Program-made: the position numbers and the translations under genes
Shown here: piece after piece, positions 1 through 12,700 of the stretch
Layout of the letters: every line of letters begins with the position of its first letter
Position numbering within the stretch: the stretch's first letter is position 1
Assembly: GCA_036940085.1 (NCBI GenBank)
Contig: JALLBK010000030.1
Location: forward strand, 1-51,304
DNA length: 51,304 nucleotides
Origin: Discostella pseudostelligera
Taxonomy: Eukaryota; Bacillariophyta; Thalassiosirophyceae; Thalassiosirales; Thalassiosiraceae
Direction: 5' to 3'
Notes under the pieces: generated by a model
Seen by the model: only the letters and a program-made list of their open reading frames with translations
Told to the model about the DNA's origin: nothing
The model's database searches: none

Positions 1-3000
1 CTTCTCGACGCCTCATTCGCATTCGACACAACCTCCACGTCGGCGTCGGCGTCGGTGCATCATCCCAACCCACCGCAGGGGATGCACTCCATATTTACAG
101 TACAAACACCCGTGCCCAATCAGGCATTATTTGTGAGGCTGGTGAATTTACGGGCCTGGCTTAGATGGCATGCCGATGCGTTGGAGGATTCGAATGGCGC
201 ATTGGATGAATTTCATGAGAGGGTAGGTTGATGTATCTTTATGTGTTGCAGACTCTCATACGACTTGCTTCGGGTAATTCTGACCTCCAAATTTGTTTCT
301 TTTGCACATCATATCATCAATCTGACTTCCGCCTTTTTACCCCAACACATATCTTTGGCTTTACCCGTGCCCACCAGCCCATCGATCAGCACTTGGGAAT
401 ATCTTTCCCAAGCACCAAAAGGAATCAGTCAAAAGAACCGTTCCTCGCCGCACGTTCTATCCTAGCTGTTCTAATGAAGTTGCTCGAGGCATCATCTGCA
501 ATAGCCACGGGGGACATGATTGGAGGCAATGGCCATGACGACCCGGCGTCTAAGGTGGTCAAAGCAATACCATCGCCTTCTCCCAAACATGCAAAGCATG
601 CACCTCATTTACCCCACAAAACTACCAAACAACATAAGCATCTGCCTCCTCTTCTTTCAACACCGATAAGGAATGTATGGGTGGAGTGCATCTCTCTCTG
701 TCTTGCATTGGGTTGCTCCCTCCCGGGGAAGATGCGAATTGATGTATATGCCTTTCTTGGGAAAATGATGGAAATTTCTAGCTGGAACCCTCGCTCGAAA
801 ATGGCTGCGGGTGGTGTTCGTCTGGCGGCGCTCGAGGTCATGGGACAAGCATGCATATCAAATATCGACTTGGCAAAGAGGACTGCACCCTACGCGTGGG
901 ATATTCTACAGTGCTGTCATAAGGGATTATTGAGTGGTGGGGCAGGGGAACCGGGTCATCGAGCGGCTTGTGTTAAAACGGCATGTAATTTGCTGGTGGC
1001 ATGTCGAAGGGCGACAAATAATGGTGCAGTCGGTCGGGGGTCTGAGTCATTTGCTATTCCTGGTGCGCTAGAAGAAAAAGTGGCAGTCGAGGCAATTAAA
1101 TTCATCAAGAAAGCTACATCTGATAAGTTCCCAGAGGTTAGAATGGGTGCCGCCGTATTTGCAGGATTGGCCGCGCCGCTATTGATTCGGATTGTACCCG
1201 TTGCTGGGGCTCAGCGGGGAGGCATTGGAAAGGACGCTGACGGTTCTCCTCTCTCGTGGGTGGAAGATGTTACGCAAATAGCTATGCGAAATATTGATGA
1301 CGAAAGTGCAGGAGTTGCGACAGCTTGGTCGGCTACTCTTGCGAGATGCCTCTGTGCATCGGCGGAATATGGTGCAAGTGTGCGAAGTGCACAATCAGCG
1401 AACAATGCATCTAACCGAAGTGCAGATGTTGGTGATGAAGCCGTATCACACGCGGACAGTTCTAGCCTTGACCTTGCTGCAAAGTTAAAAGCCTTTTCAG
1501 ATGCTCGTCGCGCCACGTCCACCACCGCCGCTTGCTCCTCAGTGCCATCTGCAATTGTCTATCTTGCATCACAGTTTGTAAAGACTGGAGGAGAAACAGT
1601 GTCCAGCAAATGTGGTGGGCCATACTCTATAGGTGGACGGGCAAGTCGTATAGGTTTTGCAGATAGTTTGACAAAATTCTTATGCCTGCAGGCAGCAAAG
1701 AGCGACTTTCCACTCGTTCATGCTCTGGATCTCGTGCTCGAGATGGTTGGAGCATCGTTTGACAAGCAAATTCGCAAGAAGGAAGGAACTGCTCCGCCCA
1801 TCTCGAACGATATGGAATTCTATGCCCCAGCATCGCCTCGATCTCCGCACGATAAAAGAGCCCCCACCCCGTCGTTATTTAGTCCAAAGAATACAAAAGC
1901 AAAGTCGACTTCTGATTCAAGCATTGGACGGTATGTCATTGTCATTTTCCAACTTCATTCAACGGCGATTTCCTGTCTAACAATTTATCTACATATTTTC
2001 GTCGAATGCTAAGAATGCTGGCATCAATTGTTGTTCGCAGGGGTTTATCAGAGAACGTTTCGGAATCGTCTCAACTCAAGATTTTGCGTGAGCTTATATC
2101 AGCGTGTCGATCATCTGTGAGCTCCGCAAGTGATGACGGGGGATACAGTTCACTTGTTGCTACCGAAACGAATAAGGGAAAACTGCTCAATCGGCATCAG
2201 CTCCAAGTAGCACTCATTGAAATATCTCATCTTATAGTTGCTCTCGGAGAAGCTGGAGCTTCGTCTCTTGAAGACCTCTTGCCAGTTCTTCGCGATTCAC
2301 TTTCTTATGCTGATCACGGTGTACGACACGAAGCTGCAGCGGCGTATGCATCTGTTGCACAATCCTTCCCAAACGAAGGACGACTGTTCGTCATCGAAAG
2401 TTTGGGGACTTTTGGTGCTAATTTGGACGCAATCCAGAGCCTCTGTCACTCATCCCAATCGGTATCACCTTCTTCTCCAGTACTAAGAAGCAGATTCAGG
2501 CTTACGCACAATACAAATACCGGTGATAGCGAGCTTATGAAAAACCAATCATCTCTGCACGGCAATGCACTTGCTGTCTCGATGCTTTTGCATGAGTTTC
2601 CTCATGTTAAGGGAGTTGTTGCTACTGCTATTGTCAGCAAAGTCTTTGACGTCATTGGGAAGTTACTAAGTTGCCAATTCAATGACGCCTTTATAAAGGT
2701 ATGTATGGTGACCATCGTTACACTCTTTGCCTTGTTGCTACACCTGTTACTTTTGCATCATTCACTCACCCCGTTCTCTGCATCTCATGTTGCATAGTCG
2801 AACCCCAGTGTAGTATGCACTTGTATCAGAGCTGGGTATTGCATGCTTTCTGGAGCTCTATCAATGGGAATAGATGCTATTGTTCCCCATCACGTGACGA
2901 CAGTATTCACCTTTTGGCAAAAAAGTTCGTCACATATGATACCGGGAGTGTCAAAATTCACCGCAAGTCAAGATTTACTCTGGGTAGAATCCATGTTAGC

Positions 3001-6000
3001 ATCTGTTGTATCTTTCTTGAAATTTAGCCCACAGCTGTTGCTAGCAGTGCCAGATGCGCTCAGTCGTCTGACAGTGCTACTTGAGAAAGTTTTCCCACTT
3101 ACATCCAAAGGGGGGAGGTTTGACTCTGAGTACAACGATCCAGTTGGTAGCACCCGGCTATCTAGTGCAAGATCTTCTATCTTGGAGGCCTATTCTTGGC
3201 TACCTCCGGGTTCATATCCTATGTCCGCTGATAGGATCTTTTCATTTGCTACATCCCAGATCCAGGTAAGTAATTTTGATGTTTCTAAGGACGTCTTCTA
3301 CCTACCGAAGTAACACCTAAACGTCATGATTTTCTTCGTAAATATTCAGGAATTGAGTGGGAACGACGTTCTATGTTCAATTCTCGACAGTATGGTCAGC
3401 AGTGAAGACAAATTATTAGAAGCTCATTCGACTGAACGCGCTGTGAGTCCGGGCCAGGTTGGCGGCTCGGTTGCACTAGACACCAATATTTCTCTCCGCT
3501 CCTCTGATATTATCCACCATAATGAAGGGGAAGCAGTGTTGCATCTTCTCGCATGGAAGAAAAGGAGTCAGATGCACACGCGTGACAATATTCTGAGCTT
3601 TTATCTTCGATCGGGTGACGAGAACGCAATTCCGACTGCACTTCACGAGGTTGGAACTTGGAGGGTGCCTCAAGACCCAACAGGCACATCAAATGTAAGG
3701 CTTCTCGATTCAAGTATTCATGTATTCGCAGCTACATTTGGTCTCCAGGATGGTCACACGCAATCGGAAGCGTTGAAAGTTCTGGAATCCGTGTATCTTA
3801 CGGCCCAGACTGAGAAGTCGAATCGATTTAATGTCGGAACTTCCCTGATTGCTGAAAGTCAAGGCAGAGTCAAACCTATAGAGGAGGATGCCGCGTCTTC
3901 AAATGTGATTGCAACAGTATTAGCTTGTCTTCGAGCACTTCCGTTACACGAATCTACCCACGACACTCTTATTGATAGAGGGCCTCCCTGGATGGAAAGG
4001 GCTACTTCGCTTTTGTTGCGTCTCCTTCCATCCCCGTCCGATAATATACGACGAGGTGCTGCCGAAAGCCTCTCTCTTCTCGCAACTCTTGGAGTAAGCG
4101 AAGATGCACATACGCTACAGAGTACCATCCTATATTCTCTTGACGAGGTGATGAAAGGAAGTGGTGTCGGAACTAGTCCCAAAACTCACTTGGAAACACT
4201 TGGATTTGCCAAAGCGGGCTCATTGCTTGCTTTGGCAAGCATTCAGAGAGCAGCAAAGCGGATGAAAAGAAGTGTAAGAATGCATTCATTGAATTGGTTT
4301 GGCTAGGATCATTCTAACTCCTCATTCTCATTTTTCAGGAAGAGGAACGTGCTGTGCTGAGATCAGTCTCACGAGAAGTTCATGACGTCGACGACAAAAC
4401 ACCCGTAATGATTATGATGACTCGGGTTTTGCCATCACTAGCAACTCAGAACCCTGAAGCAGATTCTTTGCTCGCCAGAACATGTGCTCTGCACGCTTTT
4501 GGTCTATTGATATCAAACTCTATTTCGACAGAAGTTTCCCTTTCCCCTGAGCAGATTCAGATATTATGGAAGGCAGTGGAGAGCGTCGAGACCTCATTTC
4601 TCGGCGCATGGAGTGCGATTGTTTCTGAAAACAGCGGGGGTAAAGAGCGGGAAAAGTTTGCATCATCACCAGCATTCAATGCAGTTCTTTTACGGCTCAT
4701 GACTACTCTGCTTCCTTGGCTCGGCGACCTGAAAACACTAGATCGCTGGGTCGCAAGTCGATTCTCATGCTACGCCTCAACCGTTTTAGAATATAGTTCA
4801 CACCATCCAGCCATCTTTTTCGAAGGTTCTGTCTTCTTTGAGCGATTGAGAAAACACCAGGATCTTCTCGGGCCTAATTCGAACTGCGTAGTCACGACAG
4901 ACAATGTAGCTGTCACCGCAATGCCATTTTTGATTACAGTACTTCGGCCAACTTGCTCCAATAATTTAGCTGATACTCTATTGGATTACTCCAGTTGCCG
5001 AGGGTCAATCGAAGCGCAGCGATCTGTTATTTTGTGCTTGAAAGGCATTTTTTCTTCTTCAAAGAGATTGGATCAGGCATTTACGTTTGAAGTCGGGAAA
5101 GCAATACTTTCTTTTATGCACGAACTATGTGGGCGGCGAAAATTTCAACACTTTTCTGAATTCCGCTCGTTGGGTAAGTGAGCAGCATTTGTTCCAACCA
5201 TTTTATCCGAGTTCCCGATAACTTACTTTCTTCTGGACAGCTTTGTCCCGTGCAGTTGTTAACGTGTTCGACGATTATCAGATGTTAGAAATGGAAACAA
5301 TCGAAGTGATCCAAGTTCTGTTCAATGCTCAACTAGTGGGGAGAGCCGAAACTGAAACACATTTTATTATCCTTCGGTGGTTACTGTTTGCGAGGTGTCT
5401 GGCGTCTGGTGATGCAACCTTTCCTCAGACTGAAGTGGACTCTCATTCTAATACTACGTTGTCACCTGCAGTGCTCGTTGAAAAAGCGAAGAATTTTGCA
5501 CGAGCAGATGCGTCGACTGTGCTGAAATATTCAAACCCGCCCCGCTGGCAACTGAAAGTCGTCTCTGCCAATGCTCTGTTAGTAGCCATGTTAAAACTGT
5601 TGGCCATCGACAAAGATACCGCAGGCGGCAGCTTCTTATTCAATCTCAAATCCGCCCAGATGCGTTGCATTGAAATGTTGCGAAAAGAGAATACACAGTA
5701 CGGTGTTGATCTCCATACACTGCCGATTTTCCACTTGGAAGAGCTGATCGCAACATCATGCAATATATCTACATCAACATCAAATCATTCAGAGTTACCA
5801 ACACTTCAGGCTTCTGGGCTAAAGCTTTTAGTGACGATGGTTCATGCTTTTGGCAAGCAATTAGACTCCTCAACCAATGATGGCACATCGGTGTTGGAGC
5901 AGTACTCTTCGCAGATTGTTTCATCAGTGAAACACGCTTTGAATGCTGAAAATTTAGCCAAGGAATCAGTGCCAGGAACTGCATTTCATCACCTCTTCGC

Positions 6001-7873
6001 GGCAGGTTGTGAAGCGCTATTTGCCATGATATCCCATGATGTCATATCAGACCCAATGGTTTTTAGGCGGCTATTGCAACCGGTGTCGCTGGTTGCTGCA
6101 GAAATCCCATTCGCGCAGTTTCCAGATGGAGACGGAGATGAAAGTGATGCTTTGTTGATGAGCACGTCTCATGTGACGGATGATATTCGTTCATATCCAT
6201 TGTTTAGACTTTCGAAGCTGTGTTTTCTCGCGAAGGCATCTATGCTGCCCGATCTAGGCAACATCGAACCATCGACTGTATCCATGCTTGCTAACGAGCT
6301 GAAAAATGATGAAATAGGAAAGCCGATCCACTACGCTGCTACTGCTATTGACGGATTCTTGTTGCACGAAACTCAACAGAATGAGTGCTCACCGCGTGTT
6401 TCCGGTTTGACATACAAGAACATTGCTGACCTGGATGAGTCTGTCATCCAAATGATGATCGAAAATTGGCCAACACTCAGTGCCGCTGCTATTTCGTCAA
6501 TTATTAATGCAAGCAAATTCAGAGGCAATGAAAGCGACGAAAGCAAGACTCTAAAGAAGTGGGTTGCAAAGCTTGCTCCGGTGGTCGTGTCTGGGTTGCG
6601 CCGCGCACTTAGTGATAATTGCTCTCATGCCAGGAGAACGTCCGCAATACTGATCTTCGCCATCCGCATTATCATAAGAGGGAATGAGTATCTCGGAGAT
6701 GAATTTTTATGTTCAGTTGAACTCGGTGATATTGCCAACGCTATGACGGAGTCGGTCGTCTTCAAAGCTTGCGGATTAACATCAACTCAATCGAATAGCG
6801 AGAGGTTATTAGTGGACGACGACGGCAAAATTCTCATTCACCAATCATGCGGTCTGATTGAAGACTTGTGCCAACAACATCATGTTGGAGTTGATTCAAC
6901 GATACTTACTCGAGCAGTTGTTACGCCCCTAGTTGCCTTGCAAGACAATCGTATGATGGTGGAGTCAGATGACGCGTTCATCATAACTTCGTGTCTCAGA
7001 TCCAGTCTGTCATTACTTCAGTATCATCCGGAAAAAGGCCGAGGAGAATGTGAAAAGGCATTGGTACAACTTGTCTTGGCTTTATTAGTCCGAGACAGTA
7101 GTGAGCGAGACGAGGATGTGAAGGCAGAATGCTTGTTACTCCTTCGATCCTGCTGCGAAAAGACAACGATGTCACATGATGATTGGGGGCAAATTTCGTC
7201 GTTCACTGCTTGCAACGGGATGTGGGATGCATGGGCAATTATATGCTCGACGCTACCCCTAGGATATGGCATCATGTGCAGCATCGGCGCCATTAAAACG
7301 TCCCTGGGAGATCTTAACTCTTGCCCTCGCCACACTGCCGCCCTCGTGGCATTGCGAATTGCATTGCAGTCGGCAGGGTCCGAAAACCCATCGTTGCTAT
7401 GTTATGTTATGCGTTCCGTTGGCTATGAGATCCTTCAGCTATTCAGAGCACATTCCTTGCGTCTCTTGGATGGGAAAGTTTTGGATGACAATCGTACCAC
7501 TGTATGCGCCGAGTCGATAAAAGTGAATCTCATGGCGTTCCAATACTTGAGCTCTTCGTCCGAGGAAGAAGGTAACTTCGTCTCATTCATTTCAACCTTG
7601 TTCGAAGTTCTCGTCGAGAGTATCTCCTTCAATGGCATGCCAAACAATCCGAGCGGCAATGCCGGTGCGGATGAATCTATTGGCAGAATGTGTGCTCAAG
7701 TGTTTGTTCATGTGGCTAGGACTAGTCCAATGATATTCAAGTCTGCCATGCCTGTTATATCTCCAGATAGTAGGACGATTCTTGAGTCAGCTGTTCGTGC
7801 TGATATGAGTGGCTATGCAAAGGCCGATACGAAGAGGAAGATCAGCCTCAAAGGCTTTGTTAGTAGTCAATAA
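1..7873 (+). CDS. HEATR5: HEATR5/Laa1-type HEAT-repeat protein (3' part, N-terminus outside the window)
   Basis: Partial at the left edge: frame 1 is open from base 1. Proposed exons are 1-222, about 429-1930 (389/390 is an alternative acceptor), 2041-2698, 2798-3265, 3350-4273, 4339-5173 and 5241-7873. All joins keep phase, giving about 2413 visible residues. The protein is almost entirely helical HEAT repeats. A block near 2550-3000 (GNALAV, VCTCIRAGYCMLSGAL, then a tryptophan-containing helix) resembles the HEATR5 segment with TQAGWLLLGAL. The C-terminus (P.IFK..MP followed by LESAVRA) resembles the end of vertebrate HEATR5B. Known family members (HEATR5B/p200, yeast Laa1, about 2000 residues) bind clathrin adaptor machinery, mainly AP-1, at the TGN and endosomes. 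This protein is longer, with Ser/Pro-rich inserts at about 560-640 and 1800-1930. No catalytic residues are expected. Family assignment is fairly secure; the exon 2 acceptor is uncertain. Confidence 0.75.
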
Positions 7874-8111
7874 CATAGTCTACCTGCTCCCCCGCTACCA
7901 TCTAGGTACCTTCTTCTTGTCTCTGCGGTCTCATGCATTATATTTATTTTGATTTGTGTAGAGAGATAGACACTGCCCTGCTCATGAAGCTTGAACAACA
8001 TCATGGAAACGATTGGAACTGATTAAATGCGAGAGAATCAGACGACGAACCCAACGACGTGCAGCTTCTCCCCTCCCCCCCCCGCCAAGTGCAAAATTGA
8101 AAATACGCATA
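7874..8111. other. Intergenic spacer after HEATR5
   Basis: A short 3' flank of HEATR5 that runs into the tandem duplication. It contains a C-rich run at about 8070-8090 and no coding signal I trust. Confidence 0.5.
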
Positions 8112-8741
8112 ACATTCACAACATCATCACAATCTAATAGTCATATTATTATTGGACTGCTATTCCAACTACACATTATCCCAACGATTAACTTCCTCCT
8201 TTTATTCCTTCAACGACACGACCCTGAAACCCTCGCTTCTAAATCTCACTCTAGAGGTATTGTCTACTTATTCAACGTATCCTTAAACCATTCCCTCTTC
8301 TCAATCTCCGTCTCGACCTCCTCAGCAATATCAGGATAAATCTCCTTCAAATCACTAACACTGGTATCACGGGATGTCCGATTGACACGCAAATAGGCAA
8401 TCTCCCGCGTTGTATCATCAATCATCACATTCACAACATCATCACAATCTAATAGTCATATTATTATTGGACTGCTATTCCAACTACACATTATCCCAAC
8501 GATTAACTTCCTCCTTTTATTCCTTCAACGACACGACCCTGAAACCCTCGCTTCTAAATCTCACTCTAGAGGTATTGTCTACTTATTCAACGTATCCTTA
8601 AACCATTCCCTCTTCTCAATCTCCGTCTCGACCTCCTCAGCAATATCAGGATAAATCTCCTTCAAATCACTAACACTGGTATCACGGGATGTCCGATTGA
8701 CACGCAAATAGGCAATCTCCCGCGTTGTATCATCAATCATC
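8112..8741. repeat. Perfect 315-bp tandem duplication (8112-8426 and 8427-8741)
   Basis: The two units are directly adjacent and I found them identical base for base by eye, with an exact 315-base offset. On the minus strand each unit contains the last 53 codons plus stop of the ATP synthase subunit d gene and about 150 bases of its 3' flank. The copy at 8427-8741 belongs to the working gene. The copy at 8112-8426 is a detached gene tail lying downstream of the stop codon. The lack of any difference argues for a very recent event, or an assembly error. Confidence 0.95.
8264..8426 (-). pseudogene. Detached duplicate of the subunit d gene 3' end
   Basis: This is the left-hand copy of the coding tail, created by the 315-bp tandem duplication. 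It has no start codon or upstream exon and lies beyond the stop of the intact gene, so it would only be 3' UTR or spacer sequence. The reading frame of the tail and its TAG stop are preserved because the copy is unmutated. Confidence 0.8.
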
Positions 8742-9314
8742 TCTTGAGTGAATGCCAACCCAGCCTTGGCATCTTCAATCAATTGTGCCTTGGCGGCACG
8801 ATCTTCGGCACTCCATTCGTAGGTGAGTGGAGCTGGCTTGGAGGAAGTGTAGAGTTTTTCGAGTGAGTCAACGAGGGCAGTGTCACGGATGGATTTTTTG
8901 GCCGTGGCAAAGTCAATGGGGGAGGGGGGGGCGGCATACTTCTCGGCCATGGTGTCGGCCTTGGCGGTCCACGCGCGGAATCCGGCGACCATGGCGGAGA
9001 GCTCGTGATCGCCACGGAAGACGGAGGAGGACCTACATTTAATATGTTATTATTATTTGTGTGGTGTAGGCGGAGGTGTGCAAGGTAAATGGGGTGAGAT
9101 TCAATTCGCGGCGGCGGCAGAGGGTTGAGAAAGAGCGGCGAGGCGTAGGTGGGGGAGGGAAAATTTTGGGCGACAAGCGGGTAAGAACGCGGAGAGCCAA
9201 ATCAGAATAAATTGCGATGAAAATAACAATGATAGGCAGAATATGTTGGCATGCTTACCAATCAACGCTAGAGAGGCGCTGGGCCGATCGTCGTATGGCT
9301 CCGGAAAAGCTCAT
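8579..9314 (-). CDS. ATP5H: Mitochondrial F1Fo ATP synthase subunit d
   Basis: Peripheral-stalk subunit of the mitochondrial ATP synthase; it helps hold F1 against Fo on the matrix side of the inner membrane. Two exons on the minus strand, 9314-9259 (start ATG 9314) and 9032-8579, are joined in phase 2 (TG|G, Trp) across a GTAAGC...TAG intron, giving 169 residues; animal subunit d has about 161. Matching features in order: a short basic N-terminus, SVDWSSVF-like segment, a helix with FRAW and KADTMAEKY, the PPSPIDFATAKK motif (PPAIDWAYYK in animals), LVDSLEKLY, and a charged coiled C-terminus ending near EWFKDTL. The family is variable in sequence, but the order and spacing of these blocks agree well. 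It lies head-to-head with the AP-4 epsilon gene across about 460 bases. Its 3' end lies inside the tandem duplication. Confidence 0.82.
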
Positions 9315-9774
9315 GGTGGCGGCGGAATTATTATTTTGGCAGTGGGTGCAGTGTTGGTGTTGCAGCGCAACCTCTAGAGAGAGCGCAAAGCGCAACGCAC
9401 TGTCGGATCTTTGGCGACGGGCAGGCCGATCTCCCACCGAAAACCACATCCTGGATGTCGAATGTCGACCTCCTCTCGACCTCATCTGTGAAAAAATAGA
9501 CCATGACCATGGGCGAAATCCGCGGAATTCCCTACTGAACGCACTTGGATCAGTCTGTCCGTCGACACCACCTCCAAAAATCCAACGACAAGCAACACAC
9601 CCAACCCATCCAAAGCCAAAGGCCAGAGCCAAAGCAAACGTCGACGTCGACCATGGCCGACATCGGCATCCGCTGATATTGATACTACGCGTCACCCACG
9701 TGATAGGAGCATTATTCTTCATCTTTTTATTCAACTCTAGACCCCTCATCAATAGATATACAACATAAATCATC
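9315..9774. promoter_or_regulatory. Shared divergent promoter region, subunit d / AP-4 epsilon
   Basis: About 460 bases separate the two start codons, which face away from each other, so both core promoters must lie here. A T-rich stretch followed by tattcaactctaga and atatacaacataa lies just upstream of the AP-4 ATG at 9775. No further element could be assigned. Confidence 0.5.
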
Positions 9775-12700
9775 ATGTCGGGCATGCACCTAAGCAGCGA
9801 GTTCTTCGAACTCATCAAGGCAATTGGCGAATCCAAATCGAAGCAGGAGGAAGATCGGATCATTGCCAAGGAGGTGGCGACGCTCAAACGCAAACTCGAG
9901 TCGGGCAGTGCTGGTAATGCCAGTGGAGGAGGTGCTGGTGGCATTGGTGGACCAAGCTTGGGGTACATTCCCGGTGCACCCATGCTACCCGGTGCTTCGG
10001 GCGCGGCGGGTGGGAATGCACTCAACACTAATAAGAAGAAGGCACGAGAATTCCTTGTTAGGGTGCTCTATGTGGAGATGTTGGGTCATGATGGTAGCTT
10101 TGGATATATCAAAGCTGTGGTAAGTTGATATGATCTTTGGGCGGTGGGAGGAGTTTAGAATGTGTGCGTGCGTGGTTCTGCTGGAATGATGATCAATGAA
10201 AATTACCAAGATCTGTTCTGATATTGACCTTGAAGATAGATCATTACCTTGACTGACCGCAGACCTCGCCACACAAAGTTTGATGATGCCGCATGGTTCA
10301 TTGAATTGATCATTCCCAAATCTCACCCTTTTCATTTCACTTTTTTCATGCACCTACCATATCATCATCCATCGCAGGAATTAGCCGCCTCCCAATCCAT
10401 TATTCACAAACGAACCGGCTACCTCGTCTGTTCCTGCTGCCTATCTCCTGAACATGAATTCCGGTTCATGCTTGTGAATCAGATGCAAAGGGATTTGATA
10501 TCCTCGAACTTACTTGAATGTTGTGGTGCCCTGATTGCCGTTACCAATCTCATCACATCGGACTTGGTCGGGACTGTTAGTACTCAGGTCATGGGCTTGT
10601 TGGAGCATGCTGCCGAGACGGTGAGGAAGAAGGCCATTATTGCGTTGCATAGGTTGCATCAGTTAGCGCCGGATATTGTAACGAAGGAGGAAGTTATCGA
10701 GAAGGTCCGTAGGCTACTATGCGATCGAGACCCCGCCGTTATGGGTTCGACGCTCAATGTCATTGAGACTTTGGCGCGTGTTGATGTCCAACCTTATAAA
10801 GACTTGGTTCCCAGTTTGATATCCATCCTAAAGCAAATCTGTGAGAGACGCTTGCCGAGTGAGTATGATTACCATCGTATCCCGGCTCCGTGGATGCAGA
10901 TGAAGATTGTTAGAATTCTATCCGTTATTGGAAAGAATGATATGACTTGCTCCGAGGGGATGTATGAAATTTTGGGAGAATGCTTACGGAAGGCGGAAGA
11001 GGCTGGTATTAATGCCTCCAATGCAATTGTATATGAATGCATTCGCTGCATTACCAATATTTACCCCAACCCAGTACTGTTGGATGCGGCGGGGGCTTCC
11101 ATATCTCGATTCTTGTCTTCTCGAGTTCAGAATCTTCGTTATTTGGGAGTCACCGGCCTAGCGTCGATTGTGGAACGTCATCCTAAGTATGCAGCTGACC
11201 ATCAGTTGGCGGTAATCGAATGCCTTGAGGATAGAGATGAAACATTGTTGCGGAAGACGTTGGACCTATTGTATCGCATGACAAATCCGGTCAATGTCGT
11301 CTTTATTACCGACCGCCTTCTCCATTTCTTGCGCGGTTCGACCGACCCCTACCTCAAATCGGATTTGACTACCAAGATCTGCAACATTGCCGAGCGGTAC
11401 GCTCCCAACAATGCCTGGTATGTTCAAACTATTACCGAGCTTTTCAGAATCGCCGGTGATTTGGTAGATCCTGTCGTTGCGACGAACCTCATGTCGTTAA
11501 TTGCGGAAGGCACTGGAAATGAAGACGATGACGAAGAGGCAGATATGGTATTGCGAAAGCAAGCAGTAGAACTCTATGTGAACCTGTTGAGCAACCCTCC
11601 CAACCGGATGCCGCGTGTACTTGTGGAAACTCTTGCTGTAAGTTTGTCTCCTGATCGATTGCCAACATATTTTGCATGCCGTTTGTAATGTCACTCATCG
11701 TACTATCATGATCACAGTGGGTTCTTGGAGAGTACGGTTACCTCAGCTCTGTCATGCCACTGGATGCTATCATCGACGGAATGTGCCAACTACTTCAATC
11801 TGGTAGCGCAGCAAGATTGGGAGGAGGTAGTCCATCAACTCGTCGCTTGATACTATCGGCCATTATGAAAATGGTTGCGCAGTATGGAAGCTGCCCTGCA
11901 GCTGCCGCAAAGGTGATTGACGATTACACTAAGAGTTCTGATCCCGACGCACAAAAGAGATGTCTCGAATTCCAGACAATCTTGACCCAGTCTCCGCAGT
12001 TGCTGGTAGAGGTATTCCCGGTGGACGCCAGTCTAGAAGATGTCGAAGTTGATATCAACCTGAGTTTCTTGAACGGCTTGGTTTCAGAGGCCATTTCAAA
12101 TGGAGCAAGGCCTTACCAAAAACAGGAAGATGATGAAGACGACTACGTCAACGCTGTTGCCAATCAAACTGCTAGTGCATTCAAAATGACACCTTATGAA
12201 AAGCCATCAGAGAAAGCCTATGGACATGGTGCAATGCATGGAATGGGTAGCTCGACGATGGGCCCTGGTGGAGCCGCCAACGTAGCGTTGCCTCCAGGAC
12301 ATCCTTCTGGAGCCGTCAGCATGCCAACGGTGAGCTCTCCTACGAATCAGTTGACTAATCCTGGAGAGCCTCAGCTTGTTCTGCGAAATGTAGCAAACGT
12401 TTGGGGCAAGCAAGCAACCCCAGTTGCAGTTCAACCCGCCCCAGCACCGTTTGCGTCCTCCGTTTCAACCTTCGCCAATACAACTACTGCACCTGCACCA
12501 GCAGGCTATGGTGGGTTCGGCTCTAGCACTCCAGCTGCGGCGCCCCCAGTAGCGCCAGTCAAAACAGCAGAGCAATTGGAAAAGGAAAGATTGGCTGCTG
12601 CCTTGTTTGGGGGTATATCAGGGGCCCCTCCACCACCTCCACAACCAGCGTCTCATCGTCCTTCAGCGATAGCATCACCACAGTTGCCCCTAACCGTCTC

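Noticed and set aside
8013..8601. Two similar plus-strand ORFs (8013-8339 and 8410-8601)
   Set aside because: They look like a gene pair only because the 315-bp duplication copies the same antisense sequence twice.
9255..10028. Minus-strand ORF of 257 codons across the AP-4 epsilon start
   Set aside because: Only its last 19 codons are real: they are exon 1 of ATP synthase subunit d. The rest is antisense to AP-4 epsilon exon 1 and the promoter.
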